Below, one piece after another: positions 1-10,100 of a stretch of DNA of 64,000 nt. A program made the position numbers and the translations under genes. The notes beneath the pieces were generated by a model that searched no databases, had not been told where the DNA came from, and worked only from the letters and a program-made list of their open reading frames with translations. Each line of letters opens with the position of its first letter. Position 1 is the stretch's first letter. Location of the stretch: contig NZ_JSAK01000033.1 of NCBI RefSeq assembly GCF_000802965.1, forward strand, positions 62,290 through 126,289, read 5' to 3'. The DNA comes from Pseudomonas fluorescens (GTDB taxonomy: Bacteria > Pseudomonadota > Gammaproteobacteria > Pseudomonadales > Pseudomonadaceae).

Positions 1-1
1 G

Positions 2-1612
2 GAGCACCGGCAAACGGTCAATGATTACCTTGAAGGCCTGAACCGGCGCAGTCGCAGTCGGGCCATTTATGTGATGGACACCACCGGGCGCGTCATGGCC
101 ACCAGCAACTGGCGCGATGTCGACAGTTACCTCGGTGAAGACCTGTCCTTCCGCGCCTATTTCCAGAACGCCGTGCGCGGCCAGCCGGGGCGTTTCTACG
201 GCATTGGCAGCACCAACGGCGAACCCGGTTACTACCTGGCCCATGGCCTGGAAGAACACGGCAAGATCATCGGCGTCGCAGTGGTCAAAGTGCGCCTCGA
301 AGCCATGGAAGAACGCTGGCAGCGGGCGCGTCTCGAAGCGTTTGTCAGCGACGAAAACGGCATCATCATTCTCTCCAGCGATCCGGCTCGGCGCCTGAAA
401 TCAGTGGTGCCGCTGAGCGAAGAGACCAAGGAAAAACTCGCCCGCAGCCTGCAGTATTACTGGTTCCCGCTGAACGAACTGCAGCCGCTGGCCCGGGAAA
501 CCCTGTCCGAGGGCGTGGAGAAACTCACGTTCCCGGCCAACAGCGAACTGGCGTCCGACGACGATGAAAACATCAGCTACCTGGCACAGACCCGCCCGTT
601 GAGCGATACCCCGTGGAATTTCACCCTGCTCACGCCGTTGCAGGATTTGCGCCGCGAAGCGATCAATCAGGGGATGCTCGTGGCCGTGGCGTTTGCCCTC
701 GTCGCGTTCCTGTTGATCGCCTGGAACGAGCGGCGCAAGGTCATTGCCACCCGCCTCGCCGCGCGGGAAGCCTTGCAGGAAGCCAACAATCAACTGGAGC
801 GTCGGATTACCGAACGCACCGTCGACCTGCGCGCCAGCAACGAACGGCTCAAGGGTCAGATCCGCGAACGGCGTCACGCCGAAGAGACCTTGCGTCGCGC
901 CCAGGATGAACTGGTACAGGCCGGAAAACTCGCCGCAATAGGCCAGATGTCCACCAGCATCGCCCACGAATTGAATCAGCCACTGGCGGCACTGCGCACG
1001 CTGTCCGGCAATACTGTGCGCTTCCTGGAGCGCGGTCAGCTGGACGTGGCCAGTACCAACCTCAAGACCATCAACGAATTGATCGACCGCATGGGCCGGA
1101 TCACCGCCAGCCTGCGCTCGTTCGCCCGCCGTGGTGACGACAAAGGCCAGGCCTGTCTCGGTAAAGGCGTGGATGCGGCCTTGCAGTTGCTCGGCGCAAG
1201 AATGGAAAACGCCCATTTGCAACTGCACCGCCACTTTGACGATGTACAGGTGCAGATCGACCAGACCCGCCTCGAACAGATTCTGGTCAACCTGATCGGC
1301 AACGCCCTCGATGCCATGCAGGCGCAGCCGCAACCGGAGTTGTGGCTGGAAGGCGAAGTGGTCGACGGCAAATATCGCTTGCGCGTCCGGGACAACGGCC
1401 ACGGCATCGACGCCGAAGCGCGCAAGCACCTGTTCGAACCGTTCTTCACCACCAAACCCGGTGAGCAGGGCCTGGGCCTTGGCCTGACCCTTTCCGCGAG
1501 CCTGGCCGCCGCCACTGGCGGCCACTTGGGTGTCGAGCACCCGGCCAGCGGTGGTACCGCTTTCGTCCTCAGTTTACCGTTGGTAAGCCCCACTCCCGCC
1601 GAGCCAATATGA
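2..1612 (+). CDS. dctB: C4-dicarboxylate sensor histidine kinase DctB (5' end outside window)
   Basis: The reading frame is open from the first bases of the window, so the N-terminus is missing; an internal ATG at 71 is not the true start. What remains is the distal part of a periplasmic sensor domain, a transmembrane helix (about visible residues 225-242), a long coiled coil and a kinase core. The H-box (AHELNQPLAAL, phosphoacceptor His codon at 965-967), N-box (NLIGNALDAM), G1 (DNGHGID), F-box (FEPFFTTKP) and G2 (GLGLGLTLS) are all present. DctB-type kinases sense succinate, fumarate and malate and phosphorylate DctD, which activates uptake genes with sigma-54. The stop overlaps the next start (ATGA), so translation is probably coupled to dctD. 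The dct identity rests on architecture and the DctD partner; no dctA or dctPQM transporter lies in view. Confidence 0.85.
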   Translation, partial: EHRQTVNDYLEGLNRRSRSRAIYVMDTTGRVMATSNWRDVDSYLGEDLSFRAYFQNAVRGQPGRFYGIGSTNGEPGYYLAHGLEEHGKIIGVAVVKVRLEAMEERWQRARLEAFVSDENGIIILSSDPARRLKSVVPLSEETKEKLARSLQYYWFPLNELQPLARETLSEGVEKLTFPANSELASDDDENISYLAQTRPLSDTPWNFTLLTPLQDLRREAINQGMLVAVAFALVAFLLIAWNERRKVIATRLAAREALQEANNQLERRITERTVDLRASNERLKGQIRERRHAEETLRRAQDELVQAGKLAAIGQMSTSIAHELNQPLAALRTLSGNTVRFLERGQLDVASTNLKTINELIDRMGRITASLRSFARRGDDKGQACLGKGVDAALQLLGARMENAHLQLHRHFDDVQVQIDQTRLEQILVNLIGNALDAMQAQPQPELWLEGEVVDGKYRLRVRDNGHGIDAEARKHLFEPFFTTKPGEQGLGLGLTLSASLAAATGGHLGVEHPASGGTAFVLSLPLVSPTPAEPI

Positions 1613-2937
1613 ACAACGACCTTAGTGTTTTGATCGTCGAAGACGACCCCCATGTGCTGCTCGGCTGCCAACAGGCGCTGACCCTGGAAGACATTCCCTG
1701 CATCGGCGTGGGCAGTGCCGAAGAGGCTTTGGAACGGGTCGGCGACAACTTTGCCGGCATCGTCATCAGCGATATTCGCCTGCCGGGCATCGACGGCCTG
1801 GAACTGCTGACCCGGCTCAAGGCCCGCGACCGCAGCCTGCCGGTGGTGCTAATTACCGGTCACGGCGACATTTCCATGGCTGTCGGCGCGATGCAGAAAG
1901 GCGCCTACGACTTCATGGAGAAACCGTTCTCCCCGGAGCGTCTGGTGGACGTGGCACGGCGTGCCCTGGAGCAACGCAGCCTGGCGCGGGAAGTCTCGTC
2001 GTTGCGGCGGCAACTGGCTGAACGCGATTCCCTTGAAGGACGAATCATCGGTCGTTCGCCGGCCATGCAGAACTTGCGCGAACTGATCGCCAATGTCGCC
2101 GACACTTCAGCTAACGTGCTGATCGAAGGGGAAACCGGCACCGGCAAGGAACTCGTCGCCCGTTGCCTGCACGATTTCAGCCGTCGCCATACCAAGCAGT
2201 TCGTGGCGCTGAACTGTGGCGGTCTGCCGGAGAACCTGTTCGAAAGCGAAATTTTCGGCCACGAAGCCAACGCCTTCACCGGCGCCGGCAAGCGGCGCAT
2301 CGGCAAGATCGAACACGCCGACGGCGGCACGCTGTTCCTTGACGAAGTGGAAAGCATGCCCCTGCCCTTGCAGATCAAATTGCTGCGGGTCTTGCAGGAG
2401 CGCACCCTCGAACGCCTCGGCTCGAACCAGAGTGTGGCGGTGGATTGCCGAGTAATCGCCGCGACCAAGTCTGACCTCGACGAGTCGAGCAAGGCCGGCG
2501 AGTTTCGCAGCGACCTGTATTACCGGCTGAACGTGGTGACCCTCGAACTACCGCCGTTGCGTGAGCGCCGCGAAGACATCCTGCAACTGTTCGAATACTT
2601 CTTGCAGCAGTCGTCCTTGCGCTTCGACCGGATCGCGCCGGAACTGGACAACCAGACCGTATCGAACCTGATGAGCCACGACTGGCCGGGCAATGTGCGC
2701 GAACTGCGCAACGTCGCCGAACGCTTTGCCCTGGGCCTGCCGGCGTTCAAGAAACCCGGCGCGGGGGGCAGCGCGCAAGGCCTGGCGTTCGCCGAAGCCG
2801 TGGAAGCGTTCGAACGCAACCTGTTGAACGACGCCTTGCAGCGCAGCGGCGGCAACCTGACCCAGGCCAGCCAGGAACTAGGCATGGCCAAGACCACGCT
2901 GTTCGACAAAGTGAAAAAGTACGGACTGAGCCATTGA
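1609..2937 (+). CDS. dctD: Sigma-54-dependent response regulator DctD
   Basis: A 442-residue NtrC-class activator. The receiver domain (about 1-120) has the acidic pocket VEDD and phosphoacceptor Asp55 (VISDIRLPG). A central AAA+ domain follows with Walker A GETGTGKE, a sigma-54 contact loop and Walker B LFLDEVES. The C-terminus is a Fis-type helix-turn-helix (QASQELGMAKTTLFDK). The sigma-54 loop reads NAFTGA rather than the usual GAFTGA. The gene overlaps dctB by 4 bases and the following gene by one base, so the three look like one transcript. It should activate C4-dicarboxylate transport genes elsewhere in the genome when phosphorylated by DctB. Confidence 0.87.
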   Translation: MNNDLSVLIVEDDPHVLLGCQQALTLEDIPCIGVGSAEEALERVGDNFAGIVISDIRLPGIDGLELLTRLKARDRSLPVVLITGHGDISMAVGAMQKGAYDFMEKPFSPERLVDVARRALEQRSLAREVSSLRRQLAERDSLEGRIIGRSPAMQNLRELIANVADTSANVLIEGETGTGKELVARCLHDFSRRHTKQFVALNCGGLPENLFESEIFGHEANAFTGAGKRRIGKIEHADGGTLFLDEVESMPLPLQIKLLRVLQERTLERLGSNQSVAVDCRVIAATKSDLDESSKAGEFRSDLYYRLNVVTLELPPLRERREDILQLFEYFLQQSSLRFDRIAPELDNQTVSNLMSHDWPGNVRELRNVAERFALGLPAFKKPGAGGSAQGLAFAEAVEAFERNLLNDALQRSGGNLTQASQELGMAKTTLFDKVKKYGLSH

Positions 2938-3275
2938 TGGACCTGTTTCTCAAAGCAATTCTCGGCGCGGGCGTGGTGGTGATTCTCGCGATGCTGGCCA
3001 AGACCAAAAACTACTACATCGCCGGGCTGGTGCCGCTGTTTCCGACCTTTGCGCTGATTGCCCATTACATCGTCGGAAAGGGCCGTTCGGTGGATGACCT
3101 GAAGACCACCATCGTGTTTGGCATGTGGTCGATCATTCCCTACTTCATCTATTTGGCGACGTTGTACGTGATGGTCGACCGGATGCGCCTGGAGGCGTCG
3201 CTGGCCGTGGCGACGGTCGCGTGGTTGATGGCGGCGACGGTGTTGGTCAGCGTGTGGGTTCGCCTGCACGCCTGA
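2937..3275 (+). CDS. GlpM-like inner-membrane protein
   Basis: A 112-residue protein with about four hydrophobic segments and no signal peptide. The segment IAGLVPLFPTFALIAHYIVG and the following stretch resemble the GlpM family, small membrane proteins first noted near glycerol genes and alginate production in P. aeruginosa; the molecular role is unknown. I chose the ATG at 2937, which shares its A with the dctD stop (TGATG). A TTG one codon upstream (2934) is an alternative. The one-base overlap suggests co-translation with dctD, although the known function has no obvious link to dicarboxylate sensing. Confidence 0.62.
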   Translation: MDLFLKAILGAGVVVILAMLAKTKNYYIAGLVPLFPTFALIAHYIVGKGRSVDDLKTTIVFGMWSIIPYFIYLATLYVMVDRMRLEASLAVATVAWLMAATVLVSVWVRLHA

Positions 3276-3283
3276 CCAACACC

Positions 3284-3370
3284 GTAGGAGCCGGCTTGCT
3301 GGCGATAGCGGTGTGTCAGTCACATCAATGTTGATTGATCCACCGCCATCGCCAGCAAGCCGGCTCCTAC
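3284..3370. repeat. REPIN (inverted pair of REP elements, type A)
   Basis: Two inverted copies of an imperfect palindrome built on GTAGGAGCCGGCTTGCTGGC flank a short loop. The same sequence recurs at 5806, 12343 and 47952. It lies between the converging ends of the GlpM-like gene and the lipoprotein gene and could act as a weak terminator or mRNA stabiliser. Confidence 0.9.
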
Positions 3371-3380
3371 AGGTTTTGCG

Positions 3381-4289
3381 TTAGCGTCCGTACACTTTTT
3401 CGAGCTGCGCCTGGGTCAACGCATCCTCAAACGGCACCGGCACCGACTTCACCGCGCCGTAGAGGTTGCGGTAGCGCCAATAGTTGCCGTTGTTGGTCAG
3501 TTGATAACCGCGCTCGACCACGCGCTGACCATCGAGCACATACCGCAAGGTTTCCTGAGCGGCCGGCGGCGGTGTCGGTTGCATCAGATCGGTGGCCAAT
3601 ACGCGCATGGATTCGTCGATGCACTCGTCGAGTACGGCGGTGACCTTGGCCAATTCCAGACCGCCGTCATCAATGCACTGCTGACCACAGCGGCGAACCG
3701 GCTGGCTGGCCACCTCGATGCGCATGCGGTACAGCGGCGAACCGGCGATGTCCTGAACCTGCACCTGATTGATCAGCACAAAACTGCCGCGATCCGGAGT
3801 CAGCATCAGCTTCGGCTCGATCAACAAACGCGCCGTGACCTGACCCTCGCCCTGCTTCAGCCCGGCACTTTGCGACGCCTGTTGATAGCGCTGCTGCAAG
3901 CGCTCCTGCAACGGCACGCCACCAAGCAGATCGGCCATCGGTCGAGAGTCTTTGACGGCGGCTTTTTCCGCATCGCGCTGCAAGGTGCCACTGCCCATCT
4001 GGGTGTTGACCAGACTGGCCACCAACACTCCGGCCAACCCGGCACTGGTGCCCGAGTTCAGCAGCAGAGCCTGACTGGATGAGGCAGCCTTCAAGGCGTC
4101 CTTGCTATCGATCACCGTGCTGGCGCCGACGAACGCTTGTGGCACTTGCACATCAACCTTGAGCCCGTGGGCCTGAACGTAAGGCAATGCCCCCTGATCC
4201 TTGAAACCGGCTTCAGGAGCCGGTTTCTGCGCGCAGCCAGCCACCATCAGCAGGGCCAGCGCACTGGCCGCTACGATTGCACGCTTCAT
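3381..4289 (-). CDS. Putative lipoprotein, unknown function
   Basis: A 302-residue predicted lipoprotein with a basic start, a hydrophobic core and a lipobox ending at Cys19 (VAGC). It should be exported by Sec and lipid-anchored after cleavage. The mature part has no motif I recognise; it contains a Cys pair (RRCGQQC) that could form a disulphide. The start overlaps the stop of the upstream lipoprotein gene by 4 bases (ATGA), so the two are co-translated and probably work together at the envelope. Confidence 0.75.
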   Translation of the reverse strand: MKRAIVAASALALLMVAGCAQKPAPEAGFKDQGALPYVQAHGLKVDVQVPQAFVGASTVIDSKDALKAASSSQALLLNSGTSAGLAGVLVASLVNTQMGSGTLQRDAEKAAVKDSRPMADLLGGVPLQERLQQRYQQASQSAGLKQGEGQVTARLLIEPKLMLTPDRGSFVLINQVQVQDIAGSPLYRMRIEVASQPVRRCGQQCIDDGGLELAKVTAVLDECIDESMRVLATDLMQPTPPPAAQETLRYVLDGQRVVERGYQLTNNGNYWRYRNLYGAVKSVPVPFEDALTQAQLEKVYGR

Positions 4290-4981
4290 TTGGCGAACGG
4301 GGTGATCATTTGCTGACGGCTGTTATCCACAGCCTGGTAGAACGCGTTGGACAGGTTGGTGTAGGTCGGCTCATCCCACTCGCCCTGCGCGGCCTGGACC
4401 GCAACAAAAGGCTGGAACCACAGCAGTTTGTTGTCGGCCAGATCAACCACCATGCCCTGCCCGCCCACCTGCGCCATCGGCACACTGGTCGGCACGATGC
4501 TGTAGTAGCTGCGGGTCGCACCGGTGGCGGTGACATACACCAGCAACAGGCGATCGACGCCGTATTTGGTCTTCATCGGGGTCAGGTCTTTGATGGTGTA
4601 GCCTTCGCGGAATTTGGTTTCCTTGTAGGTCTTCAGGTCAACCTTCTCGTCGATGCGCTTGGCTTTGTAGCCCTTGGCTTGCAACTTGGCGACGATCACG
4701 TCCGGCAGGGTGTCGAAATCGCGTACTTGCCAGGTTTTGACGTTGTCACTGAGCTTGCTGTTGACGCCCGCGTTTATCGCGTAGTCGAGAATTCCCTGGT
4801 TACCGGTCAACGCCAGTACCGGCGGCGGCAATTCGCTGATCGCGACGCCGATGGTCGGCTCCTTGGCATCCCAGAATTGTTGGTCCAGCGGTACGGGAGG
4901 TTGTACGTTGGCGCAGCCGGTAAGGGTGAGGCAGGCGAGCAAAGTCAGTGCAGCAAGAGTGCGTAAAGCGTGAAAAGACAT
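4286..4981 (-). CDS. Putative lipoprotein, unknown function (first gene of a two-lipoprotein operon)
   Basis: A 231-residue predicted lipoprotein: hydrophobic leader followed by lipobox LTGC with Cys23. The mature domain is mixed alpha/beta in appearance and I do not recognise its family. It is the promoter-proximal gene of a pair with the downstream lipoprotein, with a 4-base overlap. A perfect 9-bp inverted repeat with a 6-base loop sits about 25 bases upstream of the start, in the leader or promoter (see the entry at 5006). Confidence 0.75.
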   Translation of the reverse strand: MSFHALRTLAALTLLACLTLTGCANVQPPVPLDQQFWDAKEPTIGVAISELPPPVLALTGNQGILDYAINAGVNSKLSDNVKTWQVRDFDTLPDVIVAKLQAKGYKAKRIDEKVDLKTYKETKFREGYTIKDLTPMKTKYGVDRLLLVYVTATGATRSYYSIVPTSVPMAQVGGQGMVVDLADNKLLWFQPFVAVQAAQGEWDEPTYTNLSNAFYQAVDNSRQQMITPFAK

Positions 4982-5005
4982 GGATCAAGTCCCTATGATT
5001 TGAAA

Positions 5006-5029
5006 GTCGCTGTCTGTATCGACAGCGAC
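5006..5029. promoter_or_regulatory. Perfect inverted repeat upstream of the lipoprotein operon
   Basis: GTCGCTGTC, a 6-base loop, then GACAGCGAC form a perfect 9-bp dyad just upstream of the first lipoprotein start. It is not followed by a T-run on either strand, so it is not a typical terminator. It could be an operator or a 5' leader hairpin. A weak promoter-like pair on the minus strand (TTGTTT and TACAGA) overlaps it. The function is inferred from position only. Confidence 0.35.
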
Positions 5030-5078
5030 GGCGCAAACAATAGTGGCACATTGATATATTTTTTACCGCTGTTACCCG

Positions 5079-5744
5079 TTAGCTGACGGTTCCACCCTTT
5101 GCTTCACTCATGATTTGCCGGATGGCCCCGACAAAAGTTTCCACCGGTTGCCCGCCCGTGACCGCGTACTGGCCGTTGAAAACCACGGTCGGCACCGAAC
5201 TCACCCCGCGCGACAGCCACAACTGTTCTTCTTCGCGAACCTCTTTGGCGAACTCATCCGAGGCCAGAATCGCCTCGGCCCGCTGCCGCTCCAGGCCGAC
5301 GCTTTCAGCGATTTGCGCCAACTGAGCAGGGTCGGAAGGGTTGCCGCCGTCGGTGAAATACGCCTTGAACAGCGCTTCCTTCAGTTGCAGTTGCAACCCT
5401 TCCAGTCCGGCCCAATAGAGCAAGCGGTGAGCATCGAAAGTGTTGTAGATGCGGCTGTTGCCGTCGGTGCGAAACGCGAATCCGACCTCGGCACCGCGGG
5501 CGCGGATCGCCTCGCGATTCTTCTGTGACTGCTCGGGCGTCGAACCGTACTTTTCGGTGATGTGCTCGGTGATGTTCTGCCCTTCGGCGCCCATCTTCGG
5601 GTTCAGTTCGAACGGCTGGAAACGGATCTCGGCCTGTACTTCATCACGCAAGATATCCAACGCCCTGGTCAGGCCATACAAACCCACGACGCACCAGGGG
5701 CAAGACACATCGCTGACGAAATCGATTTTCAAAGGGGTACTCAT
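5079..5744 (-). CDS. DsbA family oxidoreductase (FrnE-like thioredoxin-fold protein)
   Basis: A 221-residue protein with the active-site motif CPWC early in the chain (VSDVSCPWCVVGLYGL) and the cis-proline loop VSSVPTVVF near the C-terminus. This is the layout of the DsbA / 2-hydroxychromene-2-carboxylate isomerase group, with a helical insert between the two halves. There is no signal peptide, so unlike DsbA it should be cytoplasmic, as for FrnE. Likely role is thiol-disulphide exchange; the substrate is unknown. The gene stands alone. Confidence 0.85.
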   Translation of the reverse strand: MSTPLKIDFVSDVSCPWCVVGLYGLTRALDILRDEVQAEIRFQPFELNPKMGAEGQNITEHITEKYGSTPEQSQKNREAIRARGAEVGFAFRTDGNSRIYNTFDAHRLLYWAGLEGLQLQLKEALFKAYFTDGGNPSDPAQLAQIAESVGLERQRAEAILASDEFAKEVREEEQLWLSRGVSSVPTVVFNGQYAVTGGQPVETFVGAIRQIMSEAKGGTVS

Positions 5745-5805
5745 TACACACCTCGCTGACTGAAATGCGTCGCAAAGTCCGAACGATACACCTGTAGCTC
5801 ACTCT

Positions 5806-5885
5806 GTAGCAGCCGGCTTGCTGGCGAACCAGACAACACGGTATATCGTGCAAGCCGCCATCGCTGGCAAGCCAGCTCCTACAGG
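5806..5885. repeat. REPIN (type A, partly degenerate)
   Basis: Inverted REP pair related to the one at 3284. The left arm reads GTAGCAGCCGGCTTGCTGGC; the right arm has GCTGGCAAGCCAGCTCC, closer to the type C repeats at 44441. It looks like a mixed or diverged pair. It lies upstream of the oxidoreductase gene and downstream of the hydrolase gene. Confidence 0.8.
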
Positions 5886-5895
5886 GGATTGGGGG

Positions 5896-6915
5896 TTAGA
5901 GGAGATTGTGGTCGGCCACCGGCTCGATCTGCGCCCAATGGGACGTGTCTTCGCGGTGCTCGCGCAAATATGGCAATACCGCTGCCAGCAACGGCGCCTT
6001 GAATTCCTCCTGAAAACGGTGGGCCAGTCCCGGAATCAACTTCAACTGACTACCGCGCAAATGCGCCGCCAGGTGCACGCCATGCATCACCGGCAATAAC
6101 GGATCGGCGGTGCCATGCACCACCAGCGCCGGCACGCGCAACTGGTTAAGTAGCGACACTCGGCTCGGCTCAGCGAGGATTGCCATGATCTGGCGCTTCA
6201 CGCCTTCGGGATTGAACGCTCGGTCATAGGACAGCGCCGCCTGATGCAGCAATGCCTGGCGATCATCCGTCACCGTCGGACTGCCCAACGCCGCTAACAA
6301 ATCAGCTTGTTGTTCCAGGGCAATTTCGCGATTGGGCGCGCCACGACGCGCGAGCAATTGCACCAACGCGGCACTCGGCGCCGGCAAGCCTTCGGCCCCG
6401 GAACTGGTCATGATCAGGGTCAGGCTCTCGACCCGTTGCGGGGCCATGGCCGCCATGTGCTGGGCGATCATTCCGCCCATGCTCGCGCCCAGCACGTGGA
6501 ATTGCTCGATGTGCAGGGCATCCATCAGCCCGAGGCCATCTTCGGCCATATCGGTCAGCGAATACGGCGCCGACACCGGCAAGCCGAGTTTGTAACGCAG
6601 CACTTCGAAGGTCAGGTTGGCCTCCACCGGCATTTGCCGCCACGTCGACAGGCCGACATCGCGATTGTCATAACGAATCACTCGAAAGCCTTGCTGACAC
6701 AGCGCGACCACCACCTCGTCAGGCCAGTGAATCAACTGGCCACCCAGGCCCATCACCAGCAACAACGCCGGGTCAGACGCGCGGCCGATGCTCTGATACG
6801 CCAGGCTCACCTGCGCCAGATCGACCCGTTCGGTCGGAACATTGACGTCACACCGAGACGCCGCCAACGACGGCAGGCCGAATAACAACGCGGCCAGAAG
6901 AAAAAATACACGCAT
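5896..6915 (-). CDS. Exported alpha/beta hydrolase
   Basis: A 339-residue alpha/beta-hydrolase. The start chosen (ATG at 6915) gives a clear signal peptide (MRVFFLLAALLFGLPSLAA); the frame extends upstream, but that would hide the signal. The nucleophile elbow is GASMGG, the acid is probably the Asp of GTADPLLP, and the base is the His of PGLAHRF. It is probably an esterase or thioesterase acting in the periplasm or outside the cell. The substrate cannot be told from sequence, and it is divergent from the toxin-like gene next door. Confidence 0.8.
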   Translation of the reverse strand: MRVFFLLAALLFGLPSLAASRCDVNVPTERVDLAQVSLAYQSIGRASDPALLLVMGLGGQLIHWPDEVVVALCQQGFRVIRYDNRDVGLSTWRQMPVEANLTFEVLRYKLGLPVSAPYSLTDMAEDGLGLMDALHIEQFHVLGASMGGMIAQHMAAMAPQRVESLTLIMTSSGAEGLPAPSAALVQLLARRGAPNREIALEQQADLLAALGSPTVTDDRQALLHQAALSYDRAFNPEGVKRQIMAILAEPSRVSLLNQLRVPALVVHGTADPLLPVMHGVHLAAHLRGSQLKLIPGLAHRFQEEFKAPLLAAVLPYLREHREDTSHWAQIEPVADHNLL

Positions 6916-7110
6916 GAAAAACACCGAAACGCAGAACCCCAGTAGAGCGCGAGTCTGATGAAGTTTGTTCAAGCGCGCTGCCACAGTTCCATGACAGTTT
7001 GATGAAGAGCGCCGGGCGGTCATTCGGACGCGATAACTATGTACCACCAACCCCACTATCGACTGATCTCTAATGGCCCGACTCACTCACCCATTGGAGT
7101 CCTTCACTTC

Positions 7111-10100
7111 ATGCTCGAAGCCCCCACCACACCGCCCGCCGACTTCGGCTTGAGCCACTCACTGGCGCAAAAACTGGACGAAAACCTCAACCTGAGTGCC
7201 TCGGCGCACTGGAATGATTGTCGCGATCAGTGGCTCGACCTTATGGCGCAGAACCCGCAATCGCCACTCGATGCAGACTGGTGGAGCGCTCGTGCGCGCG
7301 GTACGGATGTTTCCCGCAAGGCACAGGCCATCCGCCTGTATCGCCAACATTTCGAGGCGTCCAGCCAGTGGACGTTTGCCCAGGGCGGCTTGAGTGTCGA
7401 GCAGATGAACGCGTTACATGCACTCGTCAATCCGGCAACAACGCCCGAGTTTCAGGTGTATGTCGAACAACTCAAGCTCAAGGGCAACAACGGCCTCTAT
7501 GTCGAACTATCCGGCGCGCTGGTCATCACCCTGAATACCGATCAACCGGTCACTCAATTGCTGTATCTGCCGTCTCGACCATCGCCGTGGATGACCTTTG
7601 AAAAACGTAATGATCTGGAACGCTGGCTGATCGAACAGCAGCCCCCACTGTTCGATCAGCCGCGACTTCAAGCAAACACCATTAGCGTCGACTACACCGT
7701 TCCACGCGATCCTGCGCTGCAGACAAGTGCCGAATCCCTGCGGTCCCGACTGTCCATTGCCCCTGCGGATCGGCATGCCAACGACGCTGTGTTTGCCGCG
7801 CCACCCGACCTGCCGATGGCAGATGCACATGACAGCCCCGCCCCGTTCGGCCAACTGACCCCTGATATCCCATTGGGCCTTCGGCTCAGTGCGTTGGCGC
7901 AACAACAAACAGCGCTGGAGAACCTGCTCGGCAAAGACTTCCAGGGCGATCACAACGATCCGCGCCTGCTACGGTTGCAACAACAACTTGATGCCCTCAC
8001 GGCCGCCGAACAAGCCAGCAACAATGCCGCGACAGCGCTTCTGCAGACCGACCAAATGCTGGAGCTGCGTCGCCTGCCGAATCCGCATTACACCGCCCTT
8101 TACCAGGCTCGCCAGAACGGTTTGCTTGCCGAAGCCGAGCTGCAATTGAGCCTGAGCCAGATCAGCAGCGATGAACATCAATGGCTCAAAACCGCACTGG
8201 ATGCACCTGATCAACCCCGGCCGGCCGATGTGGTCGTCGCCCGGCTGATGCTGTCGGCGACGGAGACCGAGGGCGACACTCTCCGGACTCAAACCCATGA
8301 ACTGGACGGTGTATTGCTGTTTGCCCATCCCGACGCGTTGCTGGCGTCCTCGACCCGAAGTCTGTTGCTCTACTGGCCCGGACGTTTCGGCGGCCTGCAA
8401 CGGTTCGCCTCGCGCCAGGCACTGGAACAAACGCTGTTCAAACTCCCGGCCAACGACACTACGCAAGCCTTGCACCTCTTGCCGCTGCGCGGTAACCCCT
8501 TCGAATACACCTTGCAAACCCAGCTCTATACCTGTGAACAACTGGCAACCCGGCTGCTCACCGCCAATCCCGTGCCTTCTCACACCCGCCAACGCGCGGT
8601 GGAACTGGAAAAGCTGCGCGAACTGACCCTCGCCCGCCTGACCGTCCCCATCGTCACAGCCCGGGAACTGGCTTACGCGCAGGTCGTCGAGCAAAACCAC
8701 AGTGCCGCACTGGCAAGCCGACTGCCGTCGACGTTGAGCGCTCTGACCGAGGACAAACGCAATCGCCTCAAGTCGCTGTTCACGTCGTACATCAAAGCGA
8801 TGAAACGATCCAATGAAATGCTGGAACGCGAACTGCCTCACCGTGACGCCTTCAGCCAAAAGGCCATCGACGCGCACCTGCGTCAGGAGTTCGGCCTCAC
8901 GCAGAACGTTGAGGTCATGCTTGATGTTCCCGACTCCACGACATGGCGCAAAGTGGTTACCGAGGGCGCTGCGCCCGGCACACCCCAGCAAAATACGCTG
9001 ATCGCCAGCGCGCAATGGAGCAAGCTTTCTCTCGCCGAACTGGCGCAAAGCAACATCAACCAGGCGATGTGGTGGCGATTGTCGTTGATGCAGGTTGAGG
9101 TCAGTGGCGGCGATGAAGCACAGAGCCAGAAGGTGAAAAACGGCATCAAGCAAGCCTGGCTGCGCAAAGTGATCACTGAACTGGATCTGGCCGGGAAGTA
9201 TGAAACGCTGATCCGCGAGACGTTCCTCGGGCCGTCGGGCGAGTCCGCGTTCAAAAACGCCTACCGCCGGGAATGCCTGAGCGAACCGTGGCGCCTGATG
9301 CTCAAACTGCAAGGCGAGTTCGCCCTGTTGCAACGGGACATCAAGGCTGACGGCCAGCAAGTACTGGAGATCGCCATCGACGCCAATAGCCGCGACGCCT
9401 ACGCGGCCAATGGCAAACGTATCGTGTTATTGCCGGCGAACCTGACGGTGGGTGGTGAGGACACGCAACATCAGGGACCGACCACCCTCGCCGGTGTCAC
9501 GTTCATTGAAGAACAAATCAGCGGCTTGACCCTGCTCTACCTGCCCGACAGCCCTGACGGAACATTCCTGCGTCAGTACGACAACCTGGAAGAGGCGCGC
9601 ATGGCGCTGTACAACCAGTGCCTGCACACCCGAACGGTCAACTACCTGGCTGACCGAGCCTTGAACGGGGATTTCTCCCGTCACGTCAGCCGGATCAATC
9701 AGGCGCTGTTGAAGAATTTCGACGCCCTCATTGGCGCGGGTACGGCCTGGCCGGCAACCACCTCCCTGGCGACCCACTTGCTCAATGTACATATGGGTCG
9801 ATTGCTGGAAGCGCATCGGGGGACATCACGCTCCAACGATGCGTTGTACCTGGAGGGTGTCGCGTTGAAATCCGGCGCGTTGTTCAACTACCTGAAGATG
9901 GCGCTGGGCATGGTGCCCTTCGTCGGTTCCGCCATTTCGCTGTATGACGCCTGGAACAGTGCCAACCTCGCGGTCGCGGGTTTTCTGCGTGGTGATGTCG
10001 GCCATGGCCTGGCCGAGATGGAAGCGGTGTTGTTGTCTTTCATTGATGCGGCGATGGACATTCTTCCCAGCGTTGCTGCCACGTCCGGCGGAGCGCGTTC

